Part shown: positions 33,719 through 46,146 of the stretch, in pieces
How positions within the stretch are numbered: position 1 is the first letter of the stretch
How the letters are laid out: the number at the start of each line of letters is the position of its first letter
Origin: Marinobacterium sediminicola
GTDB lineage: Bacteria > Pseudomonadota > Gammaproteobacteria > Pseudomonadales > Balneatricaceae
Assembly (NCBI RefSeq): GCF_022343685.1
Contig: NZ_CP092123.1
Coordinates: forward strand, 1,736,001-1,800,000
DNA: 64,000 nucleotides
Direction of reading: 5' to 3'
The notes under the pieces: model-generated
Databases searched by the model: none
What the model was told of the DNA's origin: nothing
The model's input: the letters and a program-made list of their open reading frames with translations, nothing else
Translations under genes and position numbers: made by a program

Positions 33719-34531
33719 ATGCTGAAATTTGCCGCAAACCTGAGCCTGCTGTTCACTGAGTACCCGCTGATCCAACGCTTTGGCGCTGCTCGGGCCGCCG
33801 GATTTGACGCAGTCGAAGTCCAGTTCCCCTACACCCTTACACCTGAAGCGGTCAGGAAGGAACTGCAAGACCATGCGCTCAAAATGGTGTTAATCAACCT
33901 GCCGGCCGGCAACTGGGAAGCCGGTGATCGCGGCCTGGCCTGCCTTCCCGGCCGGGAAGACGAGTTTGCGGAATCAGTTGATTTGGCTATCGAATGGGCC
34001 AAAACACTTGGGGTCGAGAGGCTCAACTGCCTGGCAGGCGTTCCTCCTGAGAACGTGCCGGCTGAACGAGTGAGCGCCACATTGGCGCACAACTTGAAAC
34101 TGGCAGCACAAAGATGCGAGGGTGCCGGCATTGAGCTGATGATAGAAGCTATCAATAATCGGGATGTTCCCGGCTTTTATCTACATCACAGCCATCAGGT
34201 ACTCGATTTAATCCGTAAACTTGAGTTACCGGCTACGTCTCTGCAGTATGATGTCTATCATATGCAAATGATGGAAGGTAATCTAATCTCGACTTTGCAG
34301 CAGAATGCAGACAAAATCGGGCATATACAGATCGCCGATGTCCCGGGTCGTCATGAACCAGGCACCGGCGAAATCAACTTTACCAACCTGTTCAAGGCGC
34401 TCGAGTCTCAAGAATACAAGGGGTATATCAGTCTGGAATATATCCCCCGGTGCAAGACAGAAGCGGGTTTGGGGTGGTTGAAAACTTGGAAGACACAGGA
34501 CGAACGCAATGAGCTTGAATGCAGCGGCTGA
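33719..34531 (+). CDS. hyi: Hydroxypyruvate isomerase family TIM-barrel protein
   Basis: 270 aa from ATG 33719. LKFAANLSLLFTEYPLIQRFGAARAAGFDAVEVQFPY, EAINNRDVPGFYL (metal Glu), LQYDVYHMQMMEGNL, HIQIADVPGRHEPGTGEINF and SLEYIP are the Hyi/OtnI signatures. It interconverts hydroxypyruvate and tartronate semialdehyde. The last 23 nt overlap the cheW start, an odd pairing of unrelated functions that couples their translation. Confidence 0.9.
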   Translation: MLKFAANLSLLFTEYPLIQRFGAARAAGFDAVEVQFPYTLTPEAVRKELQDHALKMVLINLPAGNWEAGDRGLACLPGREDEFAESVDLAIEWAKTLGVERLNCLAGVPPENVPAERVSATLAHNLKLAAQRCEGAGIELMIEAINNRDVPGFYLHHSHQVLDLIRKLELPATSLQYDVYHMQMMEGNLISTLQQNADKIGHIQIADVPGRHEPGTGEINFTNLFKALESQEYKGYISLEYIPRCKTEAGLGWLKTWKTQDERNELECSG

Positions 34532-35069
34532 ATATTTGAAAACATTGCAGGATGGGCAAGTGGCCGAGTCGGATCGCTCCCGCCGTACACAACAGGAAGA
34601 AGTCGTTTATCACCAGTGGGCCACGTTCCGTGTCGATAACGAGCTTTATGGCATTGACGTCATGCAGGTCAAGGAAGTGCTGCGTTTCAGCGAAATTACG
34701 CCGGTGCCGGGCGCAGACAGCTCTATTCTGGGCATCATCAATCTGCGCGGCAATGTCGTGACCGTTATAGATACCCGCCAGATGTTCGGGCTGCCGCTGG
34801 CACCCTATGATGACGACACTCGAGTGATCGTGGTCGAATTCAATGAACAGGAAGTGATCGGACTGGTCGTCGATAGCGTTGATGAGGTGATCAATCTGCC
34901 GCACAACGATATGGACCGCGCGCCGAGCGTTTCCGGTGACGACTCCACCAAGCGTTTTGTTCAGGGCGTGTGTTACTACAACAACATCCTGATCATTCTG
35001 CTTGATTTGACCAAGATGCTGCTCAGCATCACACCTCTGACGGAAGAAGAGTTGATGGGAAATAGCTGA
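34509..35069 (+). CDS. cheW: CheW-like chemotaxis coupling protein
   Basis: 186 aa. An N-terminal extension of about 30 residues, then the CheW SH3-like domain (WATFRVDNELYGIDVMQVKEVLRF, GIINLRGNVVTVIDTRQMFGL, VIGLVVDSVDEVINL, LIILLDLTKML). Links receptors to CheA. No other chemotaxis gene is near, so it may be an orphan CheV/CheW paralogue. Confidence 0.9.
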   Translation: MSLNAAAEYLKTLQDGQVAESDRSRRTQQEEVVYHQWATFRVDNELYGIDVMQVKEVLRFSEITPVPGADSSILGIINLRGNVVTVIDTRQMFGLPLAPYDDDTRVIVVEFNEQEVIGLVVDSVDEVINLPHNDMDRAPSVSGDDSTKRFVQGVCYYNNILIILLDLTKMLLSITPLTEEELMGNS

Positions 35070-35082
35070 CAGTGGACGGACT

Positions 35083-35113
35083 CGGTTGGGCGTGAAACCA
35101 TTCTGCCCAACCG
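35083..35113. terminator. 9-bp dyad between cheW and the radical SAM gene
   Basis: CGGTTGGGC ... GCCCAACCG, perfect arms, in the 50-bp gap between convergent genes. No T-run. Confidence 0.45.
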
Positions 35114-35120
35114 GTCAGCT

Positions 35121-36023
35121 TCAAAAACCCTTGTCGTGATAAAGCGGGATATCGTGCCCTGCAGCATAGTCAATCGCTGCTTCGATTTCAGCCAGCATTC
35201 GTGCCCTATCCTTCCCAAGAACACCCTTGAGTACCAGTCGATTGGACACATGATCGCTGCGAAAGATTGTCTGCCTCAACGCGGTGGCTCCAATCAGGCG
35301 ATGCATCTCGCGAAAAAGACCTTGAGCATCCAGAGGCTCAAACTGCCCTTTAAATCCCGCCCTCACCCGCACTTCAGCATCGCGACGGAAAAACAGCACC
35401 AGAGTCGCCAGATACTCAGGCTGAACCAGGTTGACCAAACGCGCGGATTCAAGCGCATGCTGTTCGGAGTATGAACGGCCGCCGGCACCGTTGATCAACA
35501 TAACAGAACGCTTGATACCCGCCTCTCCGGCCTTGATCAAGGCTTCTGCAGTACTGTCGAAGGTTTCTCCCTTGTCGAAAGCCTTGAGCACTTCATTACA
35601 GCCGCTTTCCGCCCCCATGTAGATCAGTGTCAGCCCGAGCTCGCGCAGTGCTTTCAGCTCATCAACACTCTTGCGCTGAAGGTTTGATGGCAGGCAGTAT
35701 GCGGAAACGCGGCTTACATTCGGCAGATGCGTTCGAATCGCCTCCAGAATCACTGTCAGGCGACGTATGGAGAGTGCCATCGCATCTCCATCAGCCAGAA
35801 AGATGCGTCTTACCCAAGGCATCATTTGCCCGCAACGCTCGATCTCTGCCAACACATCGGATTCAGATTTGGGGCGGAACTTCTTATGTTCGTCCGTATA
35901 CATGTCGCAAAAGGTGCAACGGTTCCAGCTGCAACCGTTTGTGACCTGCAAAATCAGAGAATCTGCTTCGCTGGGTGGACGAAAAACGGGTTCGATATAA
36001 TCGACAGGTGGCTGATAGAACAT
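35121..36023 (-). CDS. Radical SAM protein, Elp3/MiaB-like domain
   Basis: 300 aa. Fe-S cluster motif CSWNRCTFC (C-x4-C-x2-C, about residues 31-39), then YMGAESGCNEVLKAF typical of the Elp3-like SAM-binding region. The substrate is not indicated by neighbours. It lies 5 nt behind tatD in the same direction. Confidence 0.87.
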   Translation of the reverse strand: MFYQPPVDYIEPVFRPPSEADSLILQVTNGCSWNRCTFCDMYTDEHKKFRPKSESDVLAEIERCGQMMPWVRRIFLADGDAMALSIRRLTVILEAIRTHLPNVSRVSAYCLPSNLQRKSVDELKALRELGLTLIYMGAESGCNEVLKAFDKGETFDSTAEALIKAGEAGIKRSVMLINGAGGRSYSEQHALESARLVNLVQPEYLATLVLFFRRDAEVRVRAGFKGQFEPLDAQGLFREMHRLIGATALRQTIFRSDHVSNRLVLKGVLGKDRARMLAEIEAAIDYAAGHDIPLYHDKGF

Positions 36024-36028
36024 GGTGA

Positions 36029-36811
36029 TCAGTGATTAGCGGTGCGCTTGAACAGCTGATGAAAATTGGCGGTCGTTTGCTCGGCAACCTGCTCGACACT
36101 GATGCCTTTCAATTCAGCCACGCAGGCAGCAACCTCCGCGACATAGGCCGGCTGGTTCTGCTTGCCACGATAAGGCACAGGCGCCAGATAGGGAGAATCA
36201 GTTTCAACCAGCATACGCTCCAGAGGAACCGCTTTTACGACCTCACGCAGTTCGGCCGCATTCCGGAAACTGATGATGCCGGAAAAGGAAATCATATATC
36301 CAAGATCAAGTGCGGCCTTGGCCATCTCCAACGATTCTGTGAAACAGTGCAATACACCTGAAGATTCGGTATTGCCATGCTCGCGGATCAGGCGAATGGT
36401 ATCTTCACGAGCCTCACGTGTATGAACAATGACCGGCAACCCCAGCTCACCCGCCAGCTCAAGATGCCCGGCAAAGCTGGCCTGCTGCTGCTCAACCGTC
36501 TCGGTTGAATAGTAGTAGTCCAGACCGGTTTCACCCAAAGCGACAACACGAGGATCTGCTGCGAGTCGGGACAGCTCATCTCGGTCAAATGGAGATTCTT
36601 CAATATGAAGGGGGTGAACGCCTGCCGAAAACCAGACGTTATCAAATCGCTTTGCCGCCTGATACATATGGTCAAATTTATTGAGGTCAACACATACGCA
36701 GAGCATTTTGGAGACATCACGCTCTCCTGCTGCCGCAATCACGTTGTCCAGCGAGTTGTCATGCCGGCTGAGATCCAGCATATCGAGATGGCAGTGCGAA
36801 TCTATTAACAT
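36029..36811 (-). CDS. tatD: TatD-family metal-dependent DNase
   Basis: 260 aa. IDSHCHLD (metal His pair), GETGLDYYYS, PVIVHTREA, HCFTES and LVETDSPYLAP are the TatD/YcfH signatures in order. Predicted 3'-5' DNase or related hydrolase. In the usual gammaproteobacterial order holB-pilZ-tatD. Confidence 0.93.
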   Translation of the reverse strand: MLIDSHCHLDMLDLSRHDNSLDNVIAAAGERDVSKMLCVCVDLNKFDHMYQAAKRFDNVWFSAGVHPLHIEESPFDRDELSRLAADPRVVALGETGLDYYYSTETVEQQQASFAGHLELAGELGLPVIVHTREAREDTIRLIREHGNTESSGVLHCFTESLEMAKAALDLGYMISFSGIISFRNAAELREVVKAVPLERMLVETDSPYLAPVPYRGKQNQPAYVAEVAACVAELKGISVEQVAEQTTANFHQLFKRTANH

Positions 36812-36827
36812 CGTTTCTCTGAAAAAT

Positions 36828-37178
36828 TTACAAAGTATTGGTGCGACGTCCCGTACCGGCCATACCAGCCAGATAGGTTTCGATCTTGTTTACCAAGGCA
36901 GTATCATCCGCTGATAGTTGAATACCGATCCCGGGCGTGCGACCGCCCTGAGCGGCCTTGGGAGTCACCCAGACAACTTTGCCCGTCACCGGCACCTTGT
37001 CCGGTTCATCCATCAACATCAACAGCATGAAGACCTCTTCTCCAAGCTGATAAGTGCGAGTGGTCGGTATAAAGAGGCCGCCATTGGTAATAAAGGGCAT
37101 GTATGCCTTGTAAAGACTCTCCTTGTTGTCGATTGTCAGCGAAAGAATACCGTGGCTGATACGCGGTATGATGGACAT
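36828..37178 (-). CDS. pilZ: PilZ-domain type IV pilus assembly protein
   Basis: 116 aa from ATG 37178. The degenerate PilZ of the pilZ-holB locus: ISHGILSLTIDNKESLYKAYMPFITNGGLFIPT, with VTGKVVWVTPKAAQGG and GIGIQL. It lacks the RxxxR and (D/N)xSxxG c-di-GMP residues, as the true PilZ does; needed for pilus biogenesis with PilB/FimX. Follows holB by 13 nt. Confidence 0.9.
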   Translation of the reverse strand: MSIIPRISHGILSLTIDNKESLYKAYMPFITNGGLFIPTTRTYQLGEEVFMLLMLMDEPDKVPVTGKVVWVTPKAAQGGRTPGIGIQLSADDTALVNKIETYLAGMAGTGRRTNTL

Positions 37179-37191
37179 GTAATCAACACTC

Positions 37192-39848
<2,657 letters not shown>

Positions 39849-39855
<7 letters not shown>

Positions 39856-40676
39856 TGAACCATCCGTTGTGTCAGAGCGGCCTGAAGGGATCGAGTGTGT
39901 GGACCCACCGCATATTGATGGTTTTCCAGTGCCACGACAGGCCAGACTCCGATCAGGCTGTTACAGAGAAAAATTTCGTCCGCAGATAGCACATCCTGCG
40001 GTGTATAGTTACTGACTTCAACCTTCAAACCTTGCTGCACGGCCAGTTGCATCAACTGGTTTCGAATGACGCCTTCAATCCCATTCTGATCAAGAGCCGG
40101 TGTACAGAAGCGTCCCTCATGGATAAAGCAGAGGTTGCTCATTGTACCTTCGATGACAAAGCCCCGGGTGTCACATACCAACCCTTCGCGAATATCAGTA
40201 CCGTGCCATTCGTTCCGCGCAAGCACTTGCTCCAGGCGGTTCAGATGTTTGATGCCGCTCAATAAGGGCTGACAGGCCAACTGGGTCTGACACCAGCGCA
40301 CGCGTATGCCGTCTTCGGGTGAATCAGGATACTCAGGCATTGACGTCAGAATAAGAATACGGGCCGGCGAGGCAGGATCAGGAGTCAGGTAGCCCCTGCC
40401 ACCGGATCCACAGGTCAAAATCAGCTTGAGCACACAGCGACCGGCCGGGTAGACGAGTTTCTGAAGATCCTGCTGGATCAAAGAGTCAAGACAATCCGAC
40501 GGAATACCAAGCCTTTTACACCCTCTGAAAAGACGCTGAAGGTGCTCTTGGTAAAAAACAGGTTGGCCGTCGATGACCAGGAAGGTTTCAAACAGGCCAT
40601 GACCATATGCCAGACCTCGGTCGCTCAAACCGATAGCATCGGAAGCCTGGCCATTGATCAGTGTCTGCGGCTGCAT
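39849..40676 (-). CDS. pabC: Aminodeoxychorismate lyase
   Basis: About 275 aa from ATG 40676; a GTG at 40697 inside a hairpin is the alternative. Class IV PLP fold: INGQ...SDRGLAYGHGLFETFLV, PLP Lys in LSGIKHLNRLEQVLAR, and EGTMSNLCFIHEGRFCTPALDQNGIEGVIR. Makes 4-aminobenzoate for folate. Its usual position is between fabF and mltG. Confidence 0.92.
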
Positions 40677-40683
40677 CAACAGA

Positions 40684-40703
40684 GGGAGGGTGAACACCCT
40701 CCC
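40684..40703. repeat. GC-rich hairpin between fabF and pabC
   Basis: GGGAGGGTG / CACCCTCCC with a minimal loop, right after the fabF stop and over the alternative pabC start. It may lower pabC expression or protect the fabF message; there is no T-run. Confidence 0.55.
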
Positions 40704-40709
40704 TGCTCC

Positions 40710-41948
40710 TTAGATGCGGTTGAAAATCAGGGTACCGTTGGTACCGCCGAAGCCGAATGAGTTGGACATCGCCGCTTCAATCTGGCATTCCTGAGCCGTG
40801 TGCGCGACATAGTTAAGGTCGCAGCCATCAGAAGGATTGTCCAGATTGATGGTCGGTGGCGCTACCTGATCGCGCAGTGCCAGCACGCAGAAAGCCGCTT
40901 CTACAGCTCCAGCAGCACCCAGCAAGTGACCAATCATGGATTTCGTGGAACTCATGCGCACCTGTTCTGCAGCGCTGCCCAGCACTCGTTTTGCCGCGTT
41001 GGACTCTGCAATATCACCTGCCGGAGTCGAGGTGCCGTGCGCATTGATATAGTGAATATTCTCAACCGCCATGGCGGCATCATTGATGGCATTCTGCATG
41101 GACAGAGCAGCACCCGCCCCATTTTCAGGAGGCGCGGTCATATGGTAGGCGTCGTCAGACATGCCAAAACCTGAAAGCTCACAGTAGATATGAGCACCAC
41201 GTGCCTTCGCGTGTTCATACTCTTCCAGAATAAGAACGCCCGCGCCATCACCGAGCACAAAGCCGTCACGATCACGATCCCAGGGACGGCTTGCTTGCTC
41301 AGGAGCATCATTACGAGTAGACAGAGCTCGAGCCGCAGAGAAGCCGGCAACACCCAAAGGTGTAGTCGCCATTTCGGCCCCCCCCGCAACCATAACATCC
41401 GCATCGCCATACTGGATCATGCGCATGGCATGACCGATGTTATGAGTACCGCTGGTGCATGCGGTAGTAATTGCGATATTAGGACCGCGAAAACCATATT
41501 TGATCGCGACGTTACCGGAGATCATGTTGATGATACTGCCCGGCACAAAGAACGGTGACACACGACGAGCGCCACTGGTGTTGAGCGTATCATGGGTCTT
41601 TTCGATCATCGGCAAGCCACCGATGCCTGAGCCTATGGCACAGCCGATGCGATGCGCATTGCTATCGTTTGCCTCAATACCGGAATCCTCGATGGCCTGG
41701 GCTGCAGCGACCATTCCGTACTGAATAAAGAGATCCATCTTGCGCGCTTCCTTGGCGCTCATGTAGGGCTCCAGGGAAAAATCCTTTACCGATGCAGAGA
41801 AGCGAGTTGCGAACTGAGAAGCGTCAAAAAAATCAATTGGCGCTGCACCGCTTTTACCGGCCAGGATATTGTCCCAGGTGTCCTTGACGGTATTACCTAC
41901 GGGTGTCAGCAAACCGATTCCGGTCACAACAACTTTTCTGCGAGACAT
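40710..41948 (-). CDS. fabF: Beta-ketoacyl-ACP synthase II
   Basis: 412 aa. Nucleophile C164 in [15 protein letters not shown], His in [12 protein letters not shown] and the third in [18 protein letters not shown]. Elongates acyl-ACP. Ends before pabC; separated from acpP by an inverted repeat. Confidence 0.97.
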   Translation of the reverse strand: MSRRKVVVTGIGLLTPVGNTVKDTWDNILAGKSGAAPIDFFDASQFATRFSASVKDFSLEPYMSAKEARKMDLFIQYGMVAAAQAIEDSGIEANDSNAHRIGCAIGSGIGGLPMIEKTHDTLNTSGARRVSPFFVPGSIINMISGNVAIKYGFRGPNIAITTACTSGTHNIGHAMRMIQYGDADVMVAGGAEMATTPLGVAGFSAARALSTRNDAPEQASRPWDRDRDGFVLGDGAGVLILEEYEHAKARGAHIYCELSGFGMSDDAYHMTAPPENGAGAALSMQNAINDAAMAVENIHYINAHGTSTPAGDIAESNAAKRVLGSAAEQVRMSSTKSMIGHLLGAAGAVEAAFCVLALRDQVAPPTINLDNPSDGCDLNYVAHTAQECQIEAAMSNSFGFGGTNGTLIFNRI

Positions 41949-41982
41949 CCTACTCCTCCAGCCTTACCAGGCCTTGCAAAAG

Positions 41983-42019
41983 AAAAGCCGCACTATATTC
42001 GCATATAGATGCGGCTTTT
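41983..42019. terminator. Bidirectional-looking inverted repeat between acpP and fabF
   Basis: AAAAGCCGCA ... TGCGGCTTTT plus inner TATAT/ATATA pairing. On the minus strand it ends CTTTTCTTTT, so it can act as a partial terminator that gives acpP more transcript than fabF. Confidence 0.7.
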
Positions 42020-42041
42020 CGACTAATTCTGTGGGGATTGA

Positions 42042-42275
42042 TTACTGATGAGCGTTGATGTAATCGATCGCCAGCTGAACAGTAGTGATCTTTTCAGCTT
42101 CTTCGTCAGGGATTTCGGTCTCGAATTCCTCTTCCAGAGCCATAACCAGCTCAACAGTGTCCAGGGAGTCAGCGCCCAGGTCTTCGACGAAGGAAGCAGA
42201 GTTAACAACTTCTTCTTCTTTAACGCCCAGCTGTTCAGCGATGATTTTCTTTACGCGCTCTTCAATGTTACTCAT
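42042..42275 (-). CDS. acpP: Acyl carrier protein
   Basis: 77 aa, acidic. Phosphopantetheine serine S37 in [13 protein letters not shown]. Carrier for fatty-acid synthesis; central in the fab operon. Confidence 0.98.
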   Translation of the reverse strand: MSNIEERVKKIIAEQLGVKEEEVVNSASFVEDLGADSLDTVELVMALEEEFETEIPDEEAEKITTVQLAIDYINAHQ

Positions 42276-42455
42276 ATCTCTTCCTATTTTTTCTCAATAC
42301 CATCACATCGCAGGATGCGATTTGGAATTTTAGAAAACCCATTACGCTCTGGCAACAAGCGTGACGGTGTGAATTTCATAATCCGTCAACTGACGGCCAA
42401 TTATCAACAAATCCGAAGAAAACACAAATCTTTATGTAGTCGGTATTGCTCCGAA

Positions 42456-43199
42456 TCAGGACATGTACATTCCGCCGTTCACATGGATGGTATCACCGGT
42501 GACATAGGCACCGCCGTTACCAGCCAGGAAACCGACTACAGCCGCGATCTCTTCTGGCCGCCCAAGACGGTTCATCGGAATCTGTGCCTGCAGGTGCTGC
42601 TTGTGCTCGTCAGCCAGTCCTGCGGTCATGTCAGTATCAATGAAGCCGGGAGCAACGCAGTTCACTGTAATGTTACGAGAGCCGACTTCACGGGCCAGAG
42701 CACGGGTAAAACCTTCCATGCCGGATTTGGCAGCCGCATAGTTGGTCTGACCGGCGTTACCCATGGACGCAACCACCGAACTGATGTTGATAATACGACC
42801 CCAGCGCGTCTTGGTCATACCGCGAAGGCAGCCTTTTACAAGACGATAGATGGAGTTCAGGTTGGTGTTAATCACGCCATCCCATTCATCGTCCTTCATG
42901 CGCATCAGGATGTTGTCTTTGGTGATACCGGCATTGTTGACCAGGATTTCGATAGTGCCAAAATCAGCCTGAATGCTCTTCAGGACTGTTTCTATAGAGG
43001 CCGAATCAGAAACATCCAGGACCAGGCCGGTGCCTTTGTTACCCGCCTCGGCCAAGTAGGCAGAAATGGTTTCGGCACCACTCTCACTGGTCGCCGTCCC
43101 GATCACTACCGCGCCCTGCGATGCCAGGTTGATAGCGATCGCCTTGCCAATACCGCGAGTCGCCCCGGTCACCAGTGCAACTTTACCTTCAATACTCAT
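42456..43199 (-). CDS. fabG: 3-oxoacyl-ACP reductase
   Basis: 247 aa SDR. NADP motif TGATRGIGKAIA, NNAGITKDNILMRM, catalytic Tyr/Lys in YAAAKSGMEGF, C-terminal GDTIHVNGGMYM. 180 nt separate it from acpP, possibly with its own promoter for acpP. Confidence 0.97.
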   Translation of the reverse strand: MSIEGKVALVTGATRGIGKAIAINLASQGAVVIGTATSESGAETISAYLAEAGNKGTGLVLDVSDSASIETVLKSIQADFGTIEILVNNAGITKDNILMRMKDDEWDGVINTNLNSIYRLVKGCLRGMTKTRWGRIINISSVVASMGNAGQTNYAAAKSGMEGFTRALAREVGSRNITVNCVAPGFIDTDMTAGLADEHKQHLQAQIPMNRLGRPEEIAAVVGFLAGNGGAYVTGDTIHVNGGMYMS

Positions 43200-43226
43200 G
43201 ATCGTATTCCTAATATCCGTTTATGT

Positions 43227-44156
43227 TCAGCCCAGCGCTTTCTCAAGACCGGCAGGATCGCTGATAGACACACCATTCAACGAGCGGTCGATTTTCTTGA
43301 TGAGGCCAGTCAGGACCTTGCCCGGACCGCATTCGATCAGCGTATCGGAACCCTCAGAGGCAATTTTCTGTACTGATGCAGTCCAAAGCACCGGGCTGTA
43401 CAGCTGAGCCACAAGGTTATCACGCAGCATATCAAGATCATCAGCGACGCTGGCAGCAACGTTTTGAACCACAGGGATTTCTGGCTGCTGGAGGTCTATC
43501 TGACCGAGAGCTTCAGCCAGTTTTTCGGCGGCAGGCTTCATCAGTGCACAGTGAGAAGGCACGCTGACAGGCAGAGGAACTGCACGCTTGGCGCCGGCCG
43601 CCTTACAGGCTTCGATGCCGCGCTCAACAGCTGCTTTTTCACCCGCGATCACAACCTGCCCTGGACAGTTGTAGTTCACCGGCGATACCACACCACCCTG
43701 AGCAGCGTCCTCACAGGCCTTGGCGATTGCATCGTCGTCCAGCCCCAGAATGGCAGCCATGGCACCGCTACCGGCAGGCACAGCCTGCTGCATGTACTCG
43801 CCACGCAGCTTAACCAGACGCACGCCATCTGCCAGAGAAAGAGCACCGGCACACACCAGAGCAGTATATTCACCCAGGCTATGCCCTGCCATGACGGACG
43901 GCTTTGCACCACCCTGCTCCTGCCACAGACGCCAGAGAGCAACGCCCGCTGTCAGCAGCGCCGGCTGAGTATTTTCAGTGCTGTTCAGAGCCTCTTCCGG
44001 GCCTTCCTGGGTCATTTTCCAAAGATCAAAGCCAAGTGCATCGGAGGCTTCAGCGAAGGTCTGCTCTATAATCGGGTGTGCTGCAGCAAGCTCGGAGAGC
44101 ATTCCCAGCTGCTGAGAGCCCTGACCAGGAAAAACGAAAGCAAGCGTTTGCGACAT
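43227..44156 (-). CDS. fabD: Malonyl-CoA-ACP transacylase
   Basis: 309 aa. GQGSQ at the start, nucleophile S93 in AGHSLGEYTAL, and catalytic His in VSVPSHCALM. Loads malonyl groups on ACP. Confidence 0.97.
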   Translation of the reverse strand: MSQTLAFVFPGQGSQQLGMLSELAAAHPIIEQTFAEASDALGFDLWKMTQEGPEEALNSTENTQPALLTAGVALWRLWQEQGGAKPSVMAGHSLGEYTALVCAGALSLADGVRLVKLRGEYMQQAVPAGSGAMAAILGLDDDAIAKACEDAAQGGVVSPVNYNCPGQVVIAGEKAAVERGIEACKAAGAKRAVPLPVSVPSHCALMKPAAEKLAEALGQIDLQQPEIPVVQNVAASVADDLDMLRDNLVAQLYSPVLWTASVQKIASEGSDTLIECGPGKVLTGLIKKIDRSLNGVSISDPAGLEKALG

Positions 44157-44241
44157 GGTTTCCCCATATTCTGTACAAGTGACTTCAATACCCTGCCTCT
44201 TGAGCAGAGACAGGGCTTTAAAGGCCGTTAGTGTACAACAT

Positions 44242-45300
44242 TCAGGGGTAATTAGAACGCCCCGCTGATGCGGGGTCGCTTGAATTGATCAGGTAGTGTT
44301 CCAGGTGTTCACTGATGCGTCCAGGGATATTCATCTCAACTTCAGACACAGCCTGATCAATCGCGTGAGCAAAACAGTTGCGATTAGCACCGCCATGACT
44401 CTTGATTACGATCCCTTGAAGGCCCAGCAAGCTGGCCCCATTCTGCTTGCCCGGATCGAGCTGCTGCTGTAATTCGTGAATGACGGGACGTGCCAGTAAT
44501 GCCAGCAGTCGACGATACACATTGCGACTGAAGCTTTTGCGCACCTTGCGACTGATCAGCCGCGCGAGACCTTCACTGCTCTTCAGCGCTATGTTGCCAA
44601 CAAAACCATCGCACACAACCAGATCCGCCTTGCCAGAGAACACACCATCCCCTTCAACGAAGCCGATATAGTTCAGATCCGGCTGCTCCGCCAACAGGCG
44701 AGAGGCCAGTTTGACTTGCTCGTTACCCTTGATCTCTTCTGCCCCGATATTGAGCAGCGCCACGGTGGGTGACTCTATGTGTGCCACAGCCTTAAGCATC
44801 ACGGACCCCATGATGGCAAACTGCAGCAAGTGCTCTGCCGAACAGTCCACGTTTGCCCCGAGATCAAGCATGTGGCTGTAGCCTCTCATGGTAGGGATGG
44901 CCGACGTGATTGCCGGGCGGTCTATCCCGGGCAGCATCTGGAGGATGCCGCGCCCCATCACCATCAACGCCCCCGTATTACCGGCACTGACACACGCCTG
45001 AGCCTGACCGGCGGCAACAGCCTGCAGCGCAATATACATGGAGGAATCTTTCCGGCGACGTAATGCAAAGGTCGGTCGCTCATCCATTGCCACTACAGTT
45101 TCGGCATGCAAAAGCTCAATGCGAGGGTGTTCGGAATGACCTAGACGTTTCAGTACAGACGCGATTTGATCTTGATGACCGACCAGAAGAATGGTCAGGG
45201 ATGGATGACGCTCAAGCGCGTCCAGTGCAGCAGGAACTGTAACGCGGGGACCGAAGTCCCCGCCCATTGCATCAACAGCGATGCAATACTGTGCTGTCAA
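44242..45300 (-). CDS. plsX: Phosphate acyltransferase PlsX
   Basis: 352 aa. IAVDAMGGDFGP, SAGNTGALMVMGRGIL, LLNIGAEEIKGNE and VCDGFVGNIALKSSEG are PlsX signatures. Makes acyl-phosphate for phospholipid synthesis. The usual rpmF-plsX-fab order. Confidence 0.97.
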   Translation of the reverse strand: MTAQYCIAVDAMGGDFGPRVTVPAALDALERHPSLTILLVGHQDQIASVLKRLGHSEHPRIELLHAETVVAMDERPTFALRRRKDSSMYIALQAVAAGQAQACVSAGNTGALMVMGRGILQMLPGIDRPAITSAIPTMRGYSHMLDLGANVDCSAEHLLQFAIMGSVMLKAVAHIESPTVALLNIGAEEIKGNEQVKLASRLLAEQPDLNYIGFVEGDGVFSGKADLVVCDGFVGNIALKSSEGLARLISRKVRKSFSRNVYRRLLALLARPVIHELQQQLDPGKQNGASLLGLQGIVIKSHGGANRNCFAHAIDQAVSEVEMNIPGRISEHLEHYLINSSDPASAGRSNYP

Positions 45301-45302
45301 GC

Positions 45303-45482
45303 TTACTCGTCGCCTTTGGCAACTACCTGACGGCCACGGTAAAAGCCGTCAGCGCTGACGTGGTGACGACGGTGGGTTTCACCGGTAGTTGCGTCTACAG
45401 ACAGAGTCGGGTTGCTCAGGGCATCGTGGGAACGACGCATGTCGCGACGTGAACGAGACTTTTTGTTCTGCTGTACTGCCAT
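45303..45482 (-). CDS. rpmF: 50S ribosomal protein L32
   Basis: 59 aa: [20 protein letters not shown]..., [28 protein letters not shown]. Zinc-independent form, without the CxxC pairs. AGGAG precedes the ATG. Between yceD and plsX as usual. Confidence 0.96.
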   Translation of the reverse strand: MAVQQNKKSRSRRDMRRSHDALSNPTLSVDATTGETHRRHHVSADGFYRGRQVVAKGDE

Positions 45483-45499
45483 GGTATGTAGCTCCTGGT

Positions 45500-46024
45500 T
45501 TAACTCTTATCGGCCTTTTCTTTAAGCTGGGCCAATACACTAAAGGGGTTGGGTTTTTCTTCCTGCGTCCGGGCCGTTTCCACGTCACCGAACGAGGTCT
45601 GAATACTGCAGTCATCGTGATACGGCACAAGCGGCAGACTCAGCATCAGCTCGTCCTCGATAACTGGCAGCAGTTCAATCTCGTCCGTCTCCATGATCAG
45701 AGGATCATAGTAACGGGGCAAATTCTCCGCCTGCTGCTCAGTCAATGCAACCGCGAGATTGAGCGTGGCTTCAATCTCAACATCAACCGGTTCCAAGCAT
45801 CGCTGACATGTCATGCTGACAGTGCCATGCATCTTGCCGCTCAGAACACGCAGGCCCTGTTCATCCTTGGCAAACGAAACCTCAGCATCAATACTGCCGC
45901 TGTCATCTACCAAGAAGGATGCAAGACGAGGCATATCAGCAATAGCTGCTGGGCCTTGGAATACCGCTTCCCGCTCGGCAAGTTTGCGAGGGTCAACTTT
46001 TTTCGGTAATGGACCGTACGACAT
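45500..46024 (-). CDS. yceD: YceD/DUF177 family protein
   Basis: 174 aa. Central [20 protein letters not shown] (CxxC) and C-terminal [17 protein letters not shown] are family marks. Involved in 23S rRNA accumulation in studied species. Co-transcribed with rpmF (17-nt gap). Confidence 0.92.
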   Translation of the reverse strand: MSYGPLPKKVDPRKLAEREAVFQGPAAIADMPRLASFLVDDSGSIDAEVSFAKDEQGLRVLSGKMHGTVSMTCQRCLEPVDVEIEATLNLAVALTEQQAENLPRYYDPLIMETDEIELLPVIEDELMLSLPLVPYHDDCSIQTSFGDVETARTQEEKPNPFSVLAQLKEKADKS

Positions 46025-46146
46025 AAGCGCGCAATTCTATGGTTAGAACCCCTTGCTGTCAAAGAAAATAGGGGTTTAAGCAATTAAAATTAGGGTTACT
46101 ATGATACCAGAAATATTTGTAACCTGTGGTCTCAAAAGGAAATATC

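Noticed and set aside
42048-43376. 442-aa open frame opposite acpP and fabG
   Set aside because: Antisense shadow caused by codon bias of clear genes on the minus strand; no domain.
43464-44231. 255-aa open frame opposite fabD
   Set aside because: Antisense shadow of fabD; no protein-like pattern.
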